From 21-14-0-10-47-8 sp966211795 (GTDB lineage Bacteria > Bdellovibrionota > Bdellovibrionia > Bdellovibrionales > Bdellovibrionaceae), in contig CBIHNW010000008.1 of NCBI GenBank assembly GCA_966211795.1, forward strand, positions 130,221 through 194,220: a DNA stretch of 64,000 bases. Reading direction: 5' to 3'. Numbering within the stretch: the first letter of the stretch is position 1; every line of letters begins with the position of its first letter. Below are positions 26,069 through 35,876 of the stretch, piece after piece. The translations under genes were made by a program, and so were the position numbers. The notes beneath the pieces were generated by a model. The model was not told the origin of the DNA. It saw nothing but the letters and a program-made list of their open reading frames with translations, and made no database searches.

Positions 26069-26098
26069 TTGACTTTGCCCTCGAGGCGCCACTAAATG
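26069..26098 (+). promoter_or_regulatory. Possible sigma-70-like promoter of rpsA
   Basis: TTGACT (26069-26074), an 18-base spacer and TAAATG (26093-26098), about 175 bases before the rpsA start. The ~400-base interval 25876-26271 is A/T-rich and holds no other gene; its length suits a regulated 5' UTR, since S1 commonly autoregulates its own translation. Confidence 0.35.
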
Positions 26099-26271
26099 GT
26101 CATTCATCTTCGAGGACCTCAACCCCTTAAAATGACAGGATTATCTGTCTGCAACCGGGATCTTGAACCTTGCAGAAATTTTTTGAGTTTTGAATTTCAA
26201 TAAAAATGAGCGTGTCTGGACAACATGCGCATTGGAATTGCAACTTCGAAAACTCAGCAGGAGGTATACGT

Positions 26272-28056
26272 TTGTATATGAGTAAGAACATGAACAAAGC
26301 TCAGCTTGAGAAACAAAAGGTTTTGGCTTTCCTTGATCAGGCTGACAAAGATGTCGCGAGCAATCCCGGCCTCAATAATGAAAAGCACGCAGGTGATTTT
26401 GAGAAGCTCTTTGAACAGTCAATGAAAGAGCAAGATTTCCGTATGGGTGACGTGGTCACCGGAACAGTCGTTGAAGTCCAATCCGACTACGTTCTCGTCG
26501 ATATCAACTACAAATCTGAAGGTCTCATCCCAATCGATGAATTCCGCGTTGTTGATGGCGTTCGCTCTGTGAAGCCAGGCGACACTGTGGAAGTGTTGAT
26601 CGACCGTATCGAAAACGAAAACGGAATGATCGGCTTGTCGAAGAACAAAGCTGATATGATGCGTGCATGGACCGACATCTCCAAGGCTGCTGAAAACGAA
26701 GAAGTGATCGAAGGAACAGTTATCGCCAAAGTTAAGGGCGGTCTCGAAGTCGACATCGGCGTTAAAGCTTTCTTGCCAGGTTCACAAATCGATTTGCGTC
26801 CGGTTCGCAACATGGACGTCTACATCGGCAAAAAGTACAAATTCAAAGTTATCAAGTTCAACAAAAAGCGTGGCAACATCGTGCTTTCACGACGTGCACT
26901 GCTTGAAGAAGAACGCGAGAGCATGCGCACACAAACTCTGGACCAAATCAAAGAAGGTTCAGTTGTTACCGGTGTTGTTAAGAACATCACTGACTACGGT
27001 GCGTTCATTGATCTCGGTGGTATGGATGGATTGTTGCACATCACTGACATGAGCTGGGGCCGCGTAAAGCATCCTTCAGAACTGTTGAATGTGGGCGACG
27101 AAATCCAAGTCAAAGTCCTGAAATACGACACTGAAAAAGAACGTGTTTCATTGGGCATGAAGCAAATGCAACCGGATCCTTGGGAAACAGTGAAAGCTGG
27201 ATATCCTGTGGGTGCGAAGCTCAAAGGCAAAGTTGTGTCTTTGGCTGAATACGGTGCATTCGTTGAAATCGGTGAAGGTGTTGAAGGCTTGATCCACGTT
27301 TCAGAAATGAGCTGGACAAAGCGCGTGAAGCATCCGTCACAAATCGTGAACGTTGGCGACGAAGTCGAAGTTCAGGTTTTGGAAGTGGATCCGGAAACAC
27401 GCCGTATTTCATTGGGCATGAAGCAATTGCAACAAAACCCATGGGTCGAGTTGAAAGAGTCTTATCAGCCTGGAACGATCATCGAAGGCGAAGTGAAGTC
27501 AGTCACTGATTTCGGTATCTTCGTTGGCGTTGAAGAAGGCATCGACGGACTTGTTCACATCTCTGACTTCTCATGGACAAAACGTGTGAATCACCCAAGC
27601 GAGATGTTCGCCAAAGGTCAAAAAGTTCGCGCGGTTGTTTTGGGCGTCGATATCGAGAACGAGCGTTTCTCTCTGGGCTTGAAACAGCTTGAGAGCGATC
27701 CTTGGTCAAATATCGAAAGCAAATACGCTGTCGGAACTCAGCATGATGTGAAGGTCACTAAGACCGCTGATTTCGGAGTTTTCGTTGAGCTGGAAAGCGA
27801 CATCGAAGGTCTGATCCACATCTCTGAACTGACAACTGAGCGTATCAACAAGCCAGAAGATTTCGTACAGGTTGGTGGCGTTTTGAAGGCCGAAGTTATT
27901 TCGATCGACAAGGACGCACGCAAAATCGGTCTGTCTTCTAAACTTGTGAAGCTTCGCGAATCAAAAGCGGACGTTGATGACTATGTTAAGAAGGCAACTT
28001 CGACATCCAAATCAACTCTCGGCGACTTGTTCGGCGACCAGTTCAAGAAGCAGTAA
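26272..28056 (+). CDS. rpsA: 30S ribosomal protein S1
   Basis: About 594 residues with six S1/OB-fold RNA-binding repeats; each later repeat shows the YGAF.....G..GLxH.S..SW...V.HP pattern. It anchors mRNA on the 30S subunit. The ribosome site AGGAGGT (26259-26265) is six bases before a TTG at 26272 and twelve before the ATG at 26278, so the TTG is slightly preferred; ATG 26278 or 26290 differ only by a few residues. The C-terminal tail is serine-rich and ends QFKKQ. The gene is followed by a strong terminator. Confidence 0.95.
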   Translation: MYMSKNMNKAQLEKQKVLAFLDQADKDVASNPGLNNEKHAGDFEKLFEQSMKEQDFRMGDVVTGTVVEVQSDYVLVDINYKSEGLIPIDEFRVVDGVRSVKPGDTVEVLIDRIENENGMIGLSKNKADMMRAWTDISKAAENEEVIEGTVIAKVKGGLEVDIGVKAFLPGSQIDLRPVRNMDVYIGKKYKFKVIKFNKKRGNIVLSRRALLEEERESMRTQTLDQIKEGSVVTGVVKNITDYGAFIDLGGMDGLLHITDMSWGRVKHPSELLNVGDEIQVKVLKYDTEKERVSLGMKQMQPDPWETVKAGYPVGAKLKGKVVSLAEYGAFVEIGEGVEGLIHVSEMSWTKRVKHPSQIVNVGDEVEVQVLEVDPETRRISLGMKQLQQNPWVELKESYQPGTIIEGEVKSVTDFGIFVGVEEGIDGLVHISDFSWTKRVNHPSEMFAKGQKVRAVVLGVDIENERFSLGLKQLESDPWSNIESKYAVGTQHDVKVTKTADFGVFVELESDIEGLIHISELTTERINKPEDFVQVGGVLKAEVISIDKDARKIGLSSKLVKLRESKADVDDYVKKATSTSKSTLGDLFGDQFKKQ

Positions 28057-28170
28057 AGGTGCCTTGCAGGCGAGTGTGCGCAGCCGTCTAAGACTGCGCC
28101 AGCCTTGTCTGTAGCAAGACTGCGTTATTCAAAACCAAATGGCAAAGCCGCCAAAAGCGGCCTTGCTCAC

Positions 28171-28203
28171 AAAACCCGAGGAGAAATCCCCGGGTTTTTT
28201 TTT
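28171..28203 (+). terminator. Rho-independent terminator after rpsA
   Basis: AAAACCCG/CGGGTTTT stem with internal AGG/TCC pairing, followed by TTTTTT. A smaller GCGCAG/CTGCGC hairpin lies upstream near 28079-28100. Confidence 0.85.
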
Positions 28204-28360
28204 GAAGGTGCCTCTCCCTTTTTTGTAGCAATTGCGCGTTACCGAAAAGTGTCCGTGTCTATTTTCGGCGCAGCAGCGCGGCGTAAAGCCGGAATGTACT
28301 TTCACAATGAGTGGCCGCGATTCTTTCGAGGCCATTTGCGATGGATTACATTTATGTTCA

Positions 28361-28843
28361 ATGACCTTGTATACCGTTGGCTATGAGGGCTGCGAAGTCG
28401 AAGAATTTGTCCAGTTCCTCAAAAAAAATAAAATCGAAATCATCGCCGATCTTCGCAAAAATCCGGTGTCGCGCAAGCGTGGGTTTTCGAAGCATAAACT
28501 GGCCGAGCAATTGGCCAAAAAGAAAATCGATTATGTCCATTATGTCGCCTTGGGGACGCCGACCAACTGGCGGAAGATGGAAAAAGCGGGACGCATGACC
28601 CGCAAGAAAATGTTCGAGCTCTTTGTTGAGCAAATCCTGCCCCGAGCGCAAAAGGAAGTTCAGGTGCTGCGGGATTTGTTGAAAGAGAAGAACACGGCGA
28701 TTTTGTGTTACGAAGCCGACGCCACTGACTGCCACCGCAGCTTCGTCGCCGATGAAATCCTTCGCCAATCCAAACGAAAAATCAAAGTGGTTGATCTGCA
28801 GCCACACCCCGAATTGATCGAGACATTCGCCAAAAAGAAGTGA
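28361..28843 (+). CDS. DUF488 family protein
   Basis: 160 residues from ATG 28361 (MTLYTVGYEG), the normal beginning for the family; frame upstream is open but includes the rpsA terminator region and is unlikely to be translated. DUF488 landmarks are the TVGYEG start, ADLRKNPVSRKRGFSK and LLCYE-like ILCYEADATDCHRSFVAD with Cys/His spacing. No SD is evident, so a leaderless or poorly translated mRNA is possible. Function of the family is unsettled. Confidence 0.82.
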   Translation: MTLYTVGYEGCEVEEFVQFLKKNKIEIIADLRKNPVSRKRGFSKHKLAEQLAKKKIDYVHYVALGTPTNWRKMEKAGRMTRKKMFELFVEQILPRAQKEVQVLRDLLKEKNTAILCYEADATDCHRSFVADEILRQSKRKIKVVDLQPHPELIETFAKKK

Positions 28844-28890
28844 TCAAAACGCCAGCGCCCCGCCGGACTCAGAGAGCGGCAACGCTGCAC

Positions 28891-31146
28891 TCATCGACAA
28901 AAGACATTGCTCGCGTCTTTGCTGCAGAGATAGGCCTTGATTGCGGCGTTTGCCTTTTCCGTTTCCTGAATTTTTAATTTCAGCTCGGCAATCTCTTGGC
29001 TCTGAACTTTGTTTTCCGCCCGCACGGCTGCAAGCTCGTGGTCCTGAATGGACTGCAGATCCTGAACATCGACGACCTTGTGATAAAGCTCCTGCACAGC
29101 GCGAATCAACGGTGAGATCAGTTCTGAATACCGGACGCCGTATCGATCGGATGATTCATCATAGGTGACGATGGAAGTTTTTTCCGTTTTTCCACTCTTC
29201 GCCAGAACCCATTCAGCTTCTTGCGCGATCAAGCCATAATGAATGTCCGAATCCACGCCAGTGTTCCAGCGGTAGGAAACGGGGCGCAGGTCATTGATGA
29301 ACTGCAGGCCAAGGTCACTGTTTCGGATGTCTTTCTTTTCGCGTCGGTCGGACGTATTGATCACTCCATTCGTCGCGTAAACTTCGGTGAATCGGTAAGT
29401 GGCGTTGCCGAGAGTGTAGGTGTTATTCGTCGCCGGAGAAATGACGCCAGCCACTTGCAAGAGGGTCTGCGGTGACGTGGTCCCAATGCCAACATTGCCG
29501 GTGGTGGTAATCGAGAGTCGCGGCGAGCCGTCGTAGATGTGAAAGGAGCCGACCGGAAATACGCCGGTCGAGCCGCTGGTTAAAAGAGACCAAGTTTTCC
29601 CAGAGCTCGAGTTTTTGATTTCGAAGGCGGTGTTGCTGGTCACGCTGGATGTAACCCGCATTGTGCCATAGGTTGCATTGCTCACTTCAAGCGGCACGCC
29701 TGGAGTCGATGTTCCGATGCCGACAAAGCCGCCTTGGGAAATCGTCATTGCGATCGAGTTGTTGGTTTTGAAGTTCAAGGCTTTGTTATCATTGGTTCCA
29801 ACCGAAATGTCGGCTCCCATGCTGTTACCACTGATTAAGAGCGCGGTGCCCAGCGATCCGATCGGCGCCCAGGATAAAACTCCAGAGCCATTGCTGGTCA
29901 GGACATCCCCCGAGTTTCCATCGTTATCGGGTAAAGTAAAGTTCACGATTCCCGCCAGCGTCGGGGCGACGAATTGAAGGTAATTTGTGCCGTTGTAAAC
30001 GCGCAAATTTGTGGCTTGGACGGTGCCGCCACTGACGGTACCGGTGGTCATTATGTTGCCAGAGCTGCTGATATTGGTTGAACCCGAGATCGTTCCGGCC
30101 GTGATCGTGTCGCCGGAAACTTTTCCGGCAGCGGTGAGATTGGGGATATCGGCTTCGACTAAAGAAACGGTTCCAGCCGTCACTCGCCCTTTGGTATCGA
30201 CTGTCACTTTTGCATAAGTGCCGCTGCTCACGCCGGTGTTGGCGAGATCAATGGTTCCCGAGCTGCTGATGGTGCCCGCGATGGTGCCATTGACCGACAT
30301 GCTGGAGCTCACAGTGAGCGATGAAATTCCTGAGCCGCCGGCGCCAACGGTCTGCACGCCGCCGCTGGTTTGGTATTTGATCTGACTGGTGGTCGAGTCA
30401 AACCAGATATCGCCATTCGATGCTCCGGCCGGGTTGGACGCGTAGCTTGGAAGAGTGGCTCCTGACGAATCCGTCTTGATAAAATTTCCGGCAAGGATGG
30501 ATTGCAAATTCCCGTAAGCCGGAGTGGAGAAGGCCGCTTCGAGATTTGCCTGGGTCAGCGCGGTCGCGCCCGAATTGTTCACCTGTAAAACTCCGGTTCG
30601 TTCAAGACCCTGCAGGCTTTGCGCCACCAAGGCTTGGGGAACGGAATCGATGACCAAATCCGGTGACAAAACATCCGAGACGTTGGTTACTGAAGGCGTG
30701 ACCGTCAGGCGGAAGTAGCGAACTTCGGCCGGTGATGGCGTGTAGCTGCCACCGGTACAATTTTGGCCTGGCACGCTGTTGGCGGCAATCGCCGAGATGT
30801 TTTGGAAAACTTGACTGATGGTTCGGCCTGGATCATTGACCGTGCGTTTTGCCGAACCCACCGCCGATCCGACGTGCAGGGTGAAGCGGCCCTCGGCCGT
30901 TAGGGTGTTCACGGTTTGCTGTTCTTCATACAGCAGGCAAGTGCCGTCGGGACTGATGATCTGAACTTTGATTTTGGCCGCGCCATCCAATAAAGGGAGG
31001 CTGGTGCCACGCTGGAATAGCTGGCCATCCAGAGTAAAGCTCTGGGGAGATTCATTCAGTGCGAAAGCGATTGATGAGAATGCGCCCAACCAGCAAATGC
31101 TGAGGAAGAAGACAGAAGCTTTTAAGAGTGCGCAAGACTTGGTCAT
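28891..31146 (-). CDS. MAT-type trimeric fibre with Peptidase_S74 chaperone domain
   Basis: 751 residues. Signal peptide (ending near AFA, residue 29), an N-terminal domain to ~170, a long Gly/Ser/Thr-rich shaft of short repeats (TISSSG, GTISG units, ~250-600) and a C-terminal intramolecular chaperone of the S74 family. The latter has the self-cleavage serine in TSDRREKKDI, DLRPVSYRW and the HYGLIAQE.E element, then a coiled coil ending with Cys pair. Phage tail fibres share this domain. In Bdellovibrio such secreted chimeric fibres (MAT proteins) recognise prey. Here it stands alone, which matches a chromosomal adhesin rather than a prophage. Confidence 0.85.
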   Translation of the reverse strand: MTKSCALLKASVFFLSICWLGAFSSIAFALNESPQSFTLDGQLFQRGTSLPLLDGAAKIKVQIISPDGTCLLYEEQQTVNTLTAEGRFTLHVGSAVGSAKRTVNDPGRTISQVFQNISAIAANSVPGQNCTGGSYTPSPAEVRYFRLTVTPSVTNVSDVLSPDLVIDSVPQALVAQSLQGLERTGVLQVNNSGATALTQANLEAAFSTPAYGNLQSILAGNFIKTDSSGATLPSYASNPAGASNGDIWFDSTTSQIKYQTSGGVQTVGAGGSGISSLTVSSSMSVNGTIAGTISSSGTIDLANTGVSSGTYAKVTVDTKGRVTAGTVSLVEADIPNLTAAGKVSGDTITAGTISGSTNISSSGNIMTTGTVSGGTVQATNLRVYNGTNYLQFVAPTLAGIVNFTLPDNDGNSGDVLTSNGSGVLSWAPIGSLGTALLISGNSMGADISVGTNDNKALNFKTNNSIAMTISQGGFVGIGTSTPGVPLEVSNATYGTMRVTSSVTSNTAFEIKNSSSGKTWSLLTSGSTGVFPVGSFHIYDGSPRLSITTTGNVGIGTTSPQTLLQVAGVISPATNNTYTLGNATYRFTEVYATNGVINTSDRREKKDIRNSDLGLQFINDLRPVSYRWNTGVDSDIHYGLIAQEAEWVLAKSGKTEKTSIVTYDESSDRYGVRYSELISPLIRAVQELYHKVVDVQDLQSIQDHELAAVRAENKVQSQEIAELKLKIQETEKANAAIKAYLCSKDASNVFCR

Positions 31147-31584
31147 ACCTTTACAATTATCGGATCTCTTTCTGGCAAAATTGAAATAATAATTCAGTTT
31201 TGCGAACCTGCTGTTCCAGTTCGAAGCAAAAAAATTTTTCTCGTCTTACAATCTCGGGCGATTGGCTCGGTAAACAGATATATGTTTCGCTGTAAGACGA
31301 TCCCAGATCGTAGAGCTGAAAAGCTTGTACAAAAATGGGTGGTCCACCCGATTTTGTTCATTTCCCAAACCCGAAGTTCAGGGATGCTTGCCTTCATAAA
31401 AGTCATGCCTAGCATCTAGGTCCGAAATTTCGAGCCTTAAACCAAAAATGGATTGCTGGCAACCAAAGTGCTCTTTGGGGTGAGGTCTAGTGGTTCCAGT
31501 CGAGGTTGACGCGATATCGCTACCAAAAAGGGAGAGGCACCGGTTTAATGTTCTGGTGGGAAATTCTAATTTCGAAAGGGGTCG
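31147..31584. other. 438-bp gap upstream of BI-1 gene
   Basis: This interval separates the divergent fibre and BI-1 genes and presumably holds both promoters. I see a GGGTGG-T-CCACCC palindrome (about 31340-31352) and no credible reading frame, tRNA or repeat shared with the rest of the window. Confidence 0.35.
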
Positions 31585-32307
31585 ATGATGGCGAATCCAG
31601 CATTGAGTGAAAAGACATTGGAAAAGGTGATGCAGTCTCGGTCGGTGACTGGTGAAGGCGTCATGACGATCCACGGTACCATCAACAAAGCAGGTCTGCT
31701 GATGGTGATCACGGTGCTGGGGGCGATGGTCGGATGGAATTCGGTTTCGATGCCTCTTTTGATCGGGGCCCTGATTGGCAGTTTGGTGCTATCGCTGGTG
31801 ATTATTTTTGGACCGCAGCGAGCTCCGATGTTGGCACCAATGTATGCCTTTGCTGAAGGAATCTTGCTGGGCTCGATCTCTTTGATGTTTTCTCAGGCCT
31901 ATCCGGGGATCATCACCAATGCCCTGATTCTGACGGTGAGCTGCCTGGGCTTAATGTTAGCGCTTTATCGATTTCAGATCATTCGTGCCAGCGAAACGCT
32001 GCGCTCGGTTTTGACCGTTGCGGTGTCTGCCATTGCGGTGACCTACCTGATCGATATGGTTATGTCTTTCTTCGGTACGCACATCCCGATGATTCATGAT
32101 AATTCGCCCATCGGCATCGGCTTCTCGCTGGTGGTGACCGGTGTTGCGGCCTTTAGCCTGATCATGGATTTTGACATGATCGAGCGCGCCAGCAACCAAC
32201 GAGCTCCAAAATACATGGAGTGGTACGGTGGCTTTGCTCTGCTCGTGACGCTGGTTTGGTTGTACATGGAAATCTTACGCCTTCTTTCAAAGTTAAACCG
32301 AAAGTAA
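31585..32307 (+). CDS. Bax inhibitor-1/YccA family membrane protein
   Basis: 240 residues, seven predicted membrane helices. Family marks are PMLAPMYAFAEGILLGSIS, an ASE.LRSVLTVAVSAI region, and the C-terminal MEWYGGFALLVTLVWLYMEILRLL. BI-1 homologues are ion/calcium leak or protease-modulating membrane proteins. A GAAAGGGG element precedes the ATG-ATG start; either ATG may be used. Confidence 0.85.
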   Translation: MMANPALSEKTLEKVMQSRSVTGEGVMTIHGTINKAGLLMVITVLGAMVGWNSVSMPLLIGALIGSLVLSLVIIFGPQRAPMLAPMYAFAEGILLGSISLMFSQAYPGIITNALILTVSCLGLMLALYRFQIIRASETLRSVLTVAVSAIAVTYLIDMVMSFFGTHIPMIHDNSPIGIGFSLVVTGVAAFSLIMDFDMIERASNQRAPKYMEWYGGFALLVTLVWLYMEILRLLSKLNRK

Positions 32308-32399
32308 TTTCAAAGCGGTCCTACCGGTAATCGACACCCTCAGCCGCGCTTGATTGAAAAGCCGTGGCTGATAAATTTTCTTTTGAGGTCCAAGTCCGA

Positions 32400-33059
32400 A
32401 TGAGATTTCAATCAATTGTCACAAGCTGGGGTCTTTCTTTATTCATCATCATGGGTGGAGCTACGGGCCTGGCCCAAAAATCCGCACCGGTGGCGCCGTC
32501 GCAAGTTTTGACTGGCAAAAAAGTCAGCTCTCAGACGCAGATCGAAACCGATGTGCGCGCAGCCCTGAAGGATCTTCTGCTTCGCGAGCAGCAGAACTAC
32601 GCCGAAGAGGCCCGCTACAAACCCCAAGCCGAATTGAACTATCGTTTGCCATCCAGCCTTGAGGGGCTCGTCAAATTATCGATTTCATTTGCCGGTATGA
32701 ACCGCGAAATCAAAATTCAGCTCGATGGCGTTGCAGATCCGATCTTGGGAAAAAAATATGTGATCAACGAAACCGGCACAATTTCGGGGGCCAGCCAATT
32801 TGTGACGGACACCGGACTGGATCAAGAAATCCAAAATCTGATGAGAGGCGCCGATGCCGCCATGAAAAGTTATTTTGCCGAGTGGAATATGTATTCGACC
32901 GATTTTCAGAAAATCGGATTGGAAGTCCCGGCCCACTTGAAAAAAATCGGCAACCTCAACATTCAACTCACCAATTCCGGCTACTCGATCGAGTACCTTG
33001 GAACCGCCGCTCCGATTCAGGGAAAGAGATTTAAATTTCTGCCGCCGAAAGCGCCTTAA
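32400..33059 (+). CDS. Secreted pilin-like protein, short paralog
   Basis: 219 residues from ATG 32400, beginning with a hydrophobic signal (WGLSLFIIMGGATGLA). The mature protein has a middle segment (LKISIQLDGVADPILGKKYVIN) and a region AMKSYFAEWNMYSTDFQKIGLEVP that has the A..xY....x.Y...F..IGL pattern of type IV pilin-like proteins, without a prepilin cleavage site. It is paralogous through its whole mature length to the N-terminal ~220 residues of the next gene. Upstream start at 32364 (GTG) is possible. Role unknown. Confidence 0.65.
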   Translation: MRFQSIVTSWGLSLFIIMGGATGLAQKSAPVAPSQVLTGKKVSSQTQIETDVRAALKDLLLREQQNYAEEARYKPQAELNYRLPSSLEGLVKLSISFAGMNREIKIQLDGVADPILGKKYVINETGTISGASQFVTDTGLDQEIQNLMRGADAAMKSYFAEWNMYSTDFQKIGLEVPAHLKKIGNLNIQLTNSGYSIEYLGTAAPIQGKRFKFLPPKAP

Positions 33060-33248
33060 GCCTTGCTGCCGCACCGACCAGCAAGACCAATGGTGGGTCC
33101 GGTAAATAAAAAAATCTGCACACCGGTGTTTTCTGCGCCTCGTATTTGGGCCAAATATGTTTCGCTTTCCGAGTGCTGGAGAAGTGTTGCTTGAAGTGAC
33201 TATGTGATCAAACTAGAATTGTCTAGAAATGGTCACACGGGAGCGCGG

Positions 33249-35753
33249 ATGAGGGTGGTTTTTGTATTTTGCCTTTTGGTTGGATCAGCTTTCTTTTTAC
33301 CGACGAAAGTCGCGCGTGCCCAGACGACTTCGCTATCGCAGGTCGAGTTTGAAATCCAAGAAACGCTCAAGGCCTTGCTTCACCTCGAGAAAGAAAGCTT
33401 TGCCTCGACTCGCCAATACAAACCCTTACCGGAGCTGAAATATTCGCTGCCGGGACTGCTTGATAAGACCGTGAAACTTTCGATCAGCATCAATCAGAAT
33501 TCGCTGCTGATCCAAATGATTGGCATTGCGGACCCGGTTTTGGGCAAAAAGTACTCGATCAACGAAGCGGGCATCATCAACGGTGCCAGTCAAAACGTCG
33601 CCGATAAAAAGTTAGAAAGTGAAATCCAAGATCTTCTCAAGACCGCCGATGGGGCGATGAAAAAATACCGTGCAGAACACGGATCGTACTCGAATGACTT
33701 GAAGGCGATCGGCCTGGTCGTTCCGGAGCATCTGGATAAAATCGGCAAATTGAAAATCGAAACCCACGCCACGGGTTATAATATCGAATTTATCGGAAAA
33801 GCCGCGCCCATTCAAAATCAAAATTTCGAGATGCAGTCACCGACGGTCGCGGCCGCAAGCAAAACTGCTGTGGATGCCGAGAAGACGGGAACGAAACCGA
33901 CGGATCTGGCCAACGGCAAAACGCCGCTCAAGCCGCCGACCACTGCCGGCGATTCGCGATTGGATGACCCGGCTTTTCGAAAGCGCCTGGATGCGGTCTT
34001 GCCGGTGTTGCTGAAACATCCGCCGACGGCCGGAAAAAGCCGCGCGCCTGTCGAAAACTTGGAGCATTCGTTTCGCAAGGCCGAAGCGACAGATGTTTTT
34101 CCGCCGGCCAGCGCGAAAGTCCTTTTTCCCTTTGGTCCCAATTATCAGTTTCGCGTTCAAGAAAATACCAAGGACTCGGCCCATACGCTTTACATTTACG
34201 ATAAAGCCATGAAGCCCGCGATGCTGATTTTTAATCTGAACCAATTCCAAAGATTTCTGGCCACCGAAAAATACTTCTACTGGCAGTCGCTTTCAAAATC
34301 GCAAACTGGCATCTGTCGCGTTTCGCTCGACACTCTCCATCCCCAGTGTTTGCGCGCGTTGGGCGAAGTCATGGACACCGATATTTTCACCGCTTCCGAA
34401 AATCGATTTGTGAGATTGGAAAAAGACGTCACCAAAGTTTTTGATTTCGCAAATGATAAATGGATCACGGCGCCGTTCGGGGTCGACAAAGCATCTTGGA
34501 AAGGCGAGGACGCCCTGATCGCCGAGAATCGGGTGTACACCTTGGCGGACCTGAGCATGGCCAATCAAGTGGCGGCCCTGAAGCAGGACACCTGTGTGAA
34601 TTGGCTCAAGAGCTTGCAGTCCCAGTTTGCCGAAGGTCCCTACGTCTTCGAGAGAAAGTTTGAATTGCAGCCGATCCAAAATGGGGTCGAAAACCGCATG
34701 ACCGCGCTGATGACCAAGGTGACCTCGCGTGAGGGAACTTTGCTGCTGAGAACGAAGGATCCGATCAAAGCGCAGGAACTGATGCGAAAGCCCGAGCCCA
34801 ATTGCGTTTACCTGAAAGACGTGTCGCTGTCTTTTGCGCAAGGGGAGAACGAATTTTACACCGCTGAGCTTAGCAAAATCCCGAACCCATCGGTCTGCGA
34901 ACGTTTTGACGATTGCGCCGCTCACGTGATCAAATTTGGCACCAAAGAGTTTGCCGTCAATCGAACGTCCGAGCTTAGAATGATCGGTTTGATGTCACAG
35001 CTGGATTCGGGACAGGCAGCCATTCGTGATAGCATCGACACCCAATCGAGCGCCTTGATTTGCGAAAAGAAAGTGTGCGTGCAGGCCCCCCAGTTCCAAT
35101 ATCCTCAAGGCTTACTGACAGGATCGCCGAACGCTTCTTGGCGCAGCATGATCGCGACGGTCTCAGTCGACGGTTCAGCCCCATCGGCGGAAAAGAAAAA
35201 CCGCAACAACGTCATCAGTCTTTCGTTTCAAACCGGCGCCACGGTTCAGCAGGTGAACGATATTTTAAAAAGCGACGGATTGAAGATTCTCGAATCTTCG
35301 CGGGGCCGTCTCAGTCTTGCGGTCCTCGCCCCACGGGTGCAAACCGAGGCGGAACGAGATGCCTTGATCGGCAAATTGCAGAAGAGCAAATGGGTGACAA
35401 ATGTGAGCCCCGGTGAATCGAATTTCGAAGCGCGCGCCTGCGTGGCTTCGGGGGGCAGCGTTCACCAAAATTCTTGTCAGTGGGACGATCCGAAAGTCGA
35501 TTTCTCGAAAGTGCTCGGCGACACCGAGAAAGAGTGCGCGCGAGTGGGTGGTCAGTATGGCGATCTGCCCTCAACCTGTGTGGATGAGTGCAGCTTCGAA
35601 GCGACACGGGCTTGCGGTGAGGCAATCACCAAGGGCTGCGATTGCGGACCGGAGCGATGTTGGAATCGGGGCACCTGCATTCAAAATCCTAAGACCCTGG
35701 ATGCCGAGACCTTGAACCGTTTGCGTGAGGCGCCCTCGGCAGCTGGAAATTGA
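33249..35753 (+). CDS. Large secreted protein with pilin-like N-domain and Cys-rich C-tail
   Basis: 834 residues from ATG 33249 (GGGAG SD). Signal peptide ends near ARA. Residues ~25-200 repeat the preceding gene (GIADPVLGKKYSIN, AMKKYRAEHGSYSNDLKAIGL). A Lys/Thr/Pro-rich linker leads to a ~500-residue body of unknown fold. The last ~110 residues contain about 14 cysteines (CVASGGSVHQNSCQW, CVDECSFEATRACGEA, CDCGPERCWNRGTC), suggesting a disulfide-rich extracellular module. It is co-directional with the short paralog and likely co-expressed. A surface or periplasmic role fits; nothing more specific. Confidence 0.65.
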   Translation: MRVVFVFCLLVGSAFFLPTKVARAQTTSLSQVEFEIQETLKALLHLEKESFASTRQYKPLPELKYSLPGLLDKTVKLSISINQNSLLIQMIGIADPVLGKKYSINEAGIINGASQNVADKKLESEIQDLLKTADGAMKKYRAEHGSYSNDLKAIGLVVPEHLDKIGKLKIETHATGYNIEFIGKAAPIQNQNFEMQSPTVAAASKTAVDAEKTGTKPTDLANGKTPLKPPTTAGDSRLDDPAFRKRLDAVLPVLLKHPPTAGKSRAPVENLEHSFRKAEATDVFPPASAKVLFPFGPNYQFRVQENTKDSAHTLYIYDKAMKPAMLIFNLNQFQRFLATEKYFYWQSLSKSQTGICRVSLDTLHPQCLRALGEVMDTDIFTASENRFVRLEKDVTKVFDFANDKWITAPFGVDKASWKGEDALIAENRVYTLADLSMANQVAALKQDTCVNWLKSLQSQFAEGPYVFERKFELQPIQNGVENRMTALMTKVTSREGTLLLRTKDPIKAQELMRKPEPNCVYLKDVSLSFAQGENEFYTAELSKIPNPSVCERFDDCAAHVIKFGTKEFAVNRTSELRMIGLMSQLDSGQAAIRDSIDTQSSALICEKKVCVQAPQFQYPQGLLTGSPNASWRSMIATVSVDGSAPSAEKKNRNNVISLSFQTGATVQQVNDILKSDGLKILESSRGRLSLAVLAPRVQTEAERDALIGKLQKSKWVTNVSPGESNFEARACVASGGSVHQNSCQWDDPKVDFSKVLGDTEKECARVGGQYGDLPSTCVDECSFEATRACGEAITKGCDCGPERCWNRGTCIQNPKTLDAETLNRLREAPSAAGN

Positions 35754-35876
35754 TGGTTGATGGGCATTGATCTTGAATTGATCACCGAGCATGTTGATGC
35801 AGGTCCGTTTTTCTCGATCTAATGCCGTCAAGGCTGTCATAGTTTTAGACAGCAGGCCTCCAAAAGCGGTCTCGTC

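Noticed and set aside
28891..31146. Prophage origin for the S74 fibre
   Set aside because: No terminase, capsid, integrase or lysis genes nearby and a Sec signal peptide is present, which phage fibres lack.
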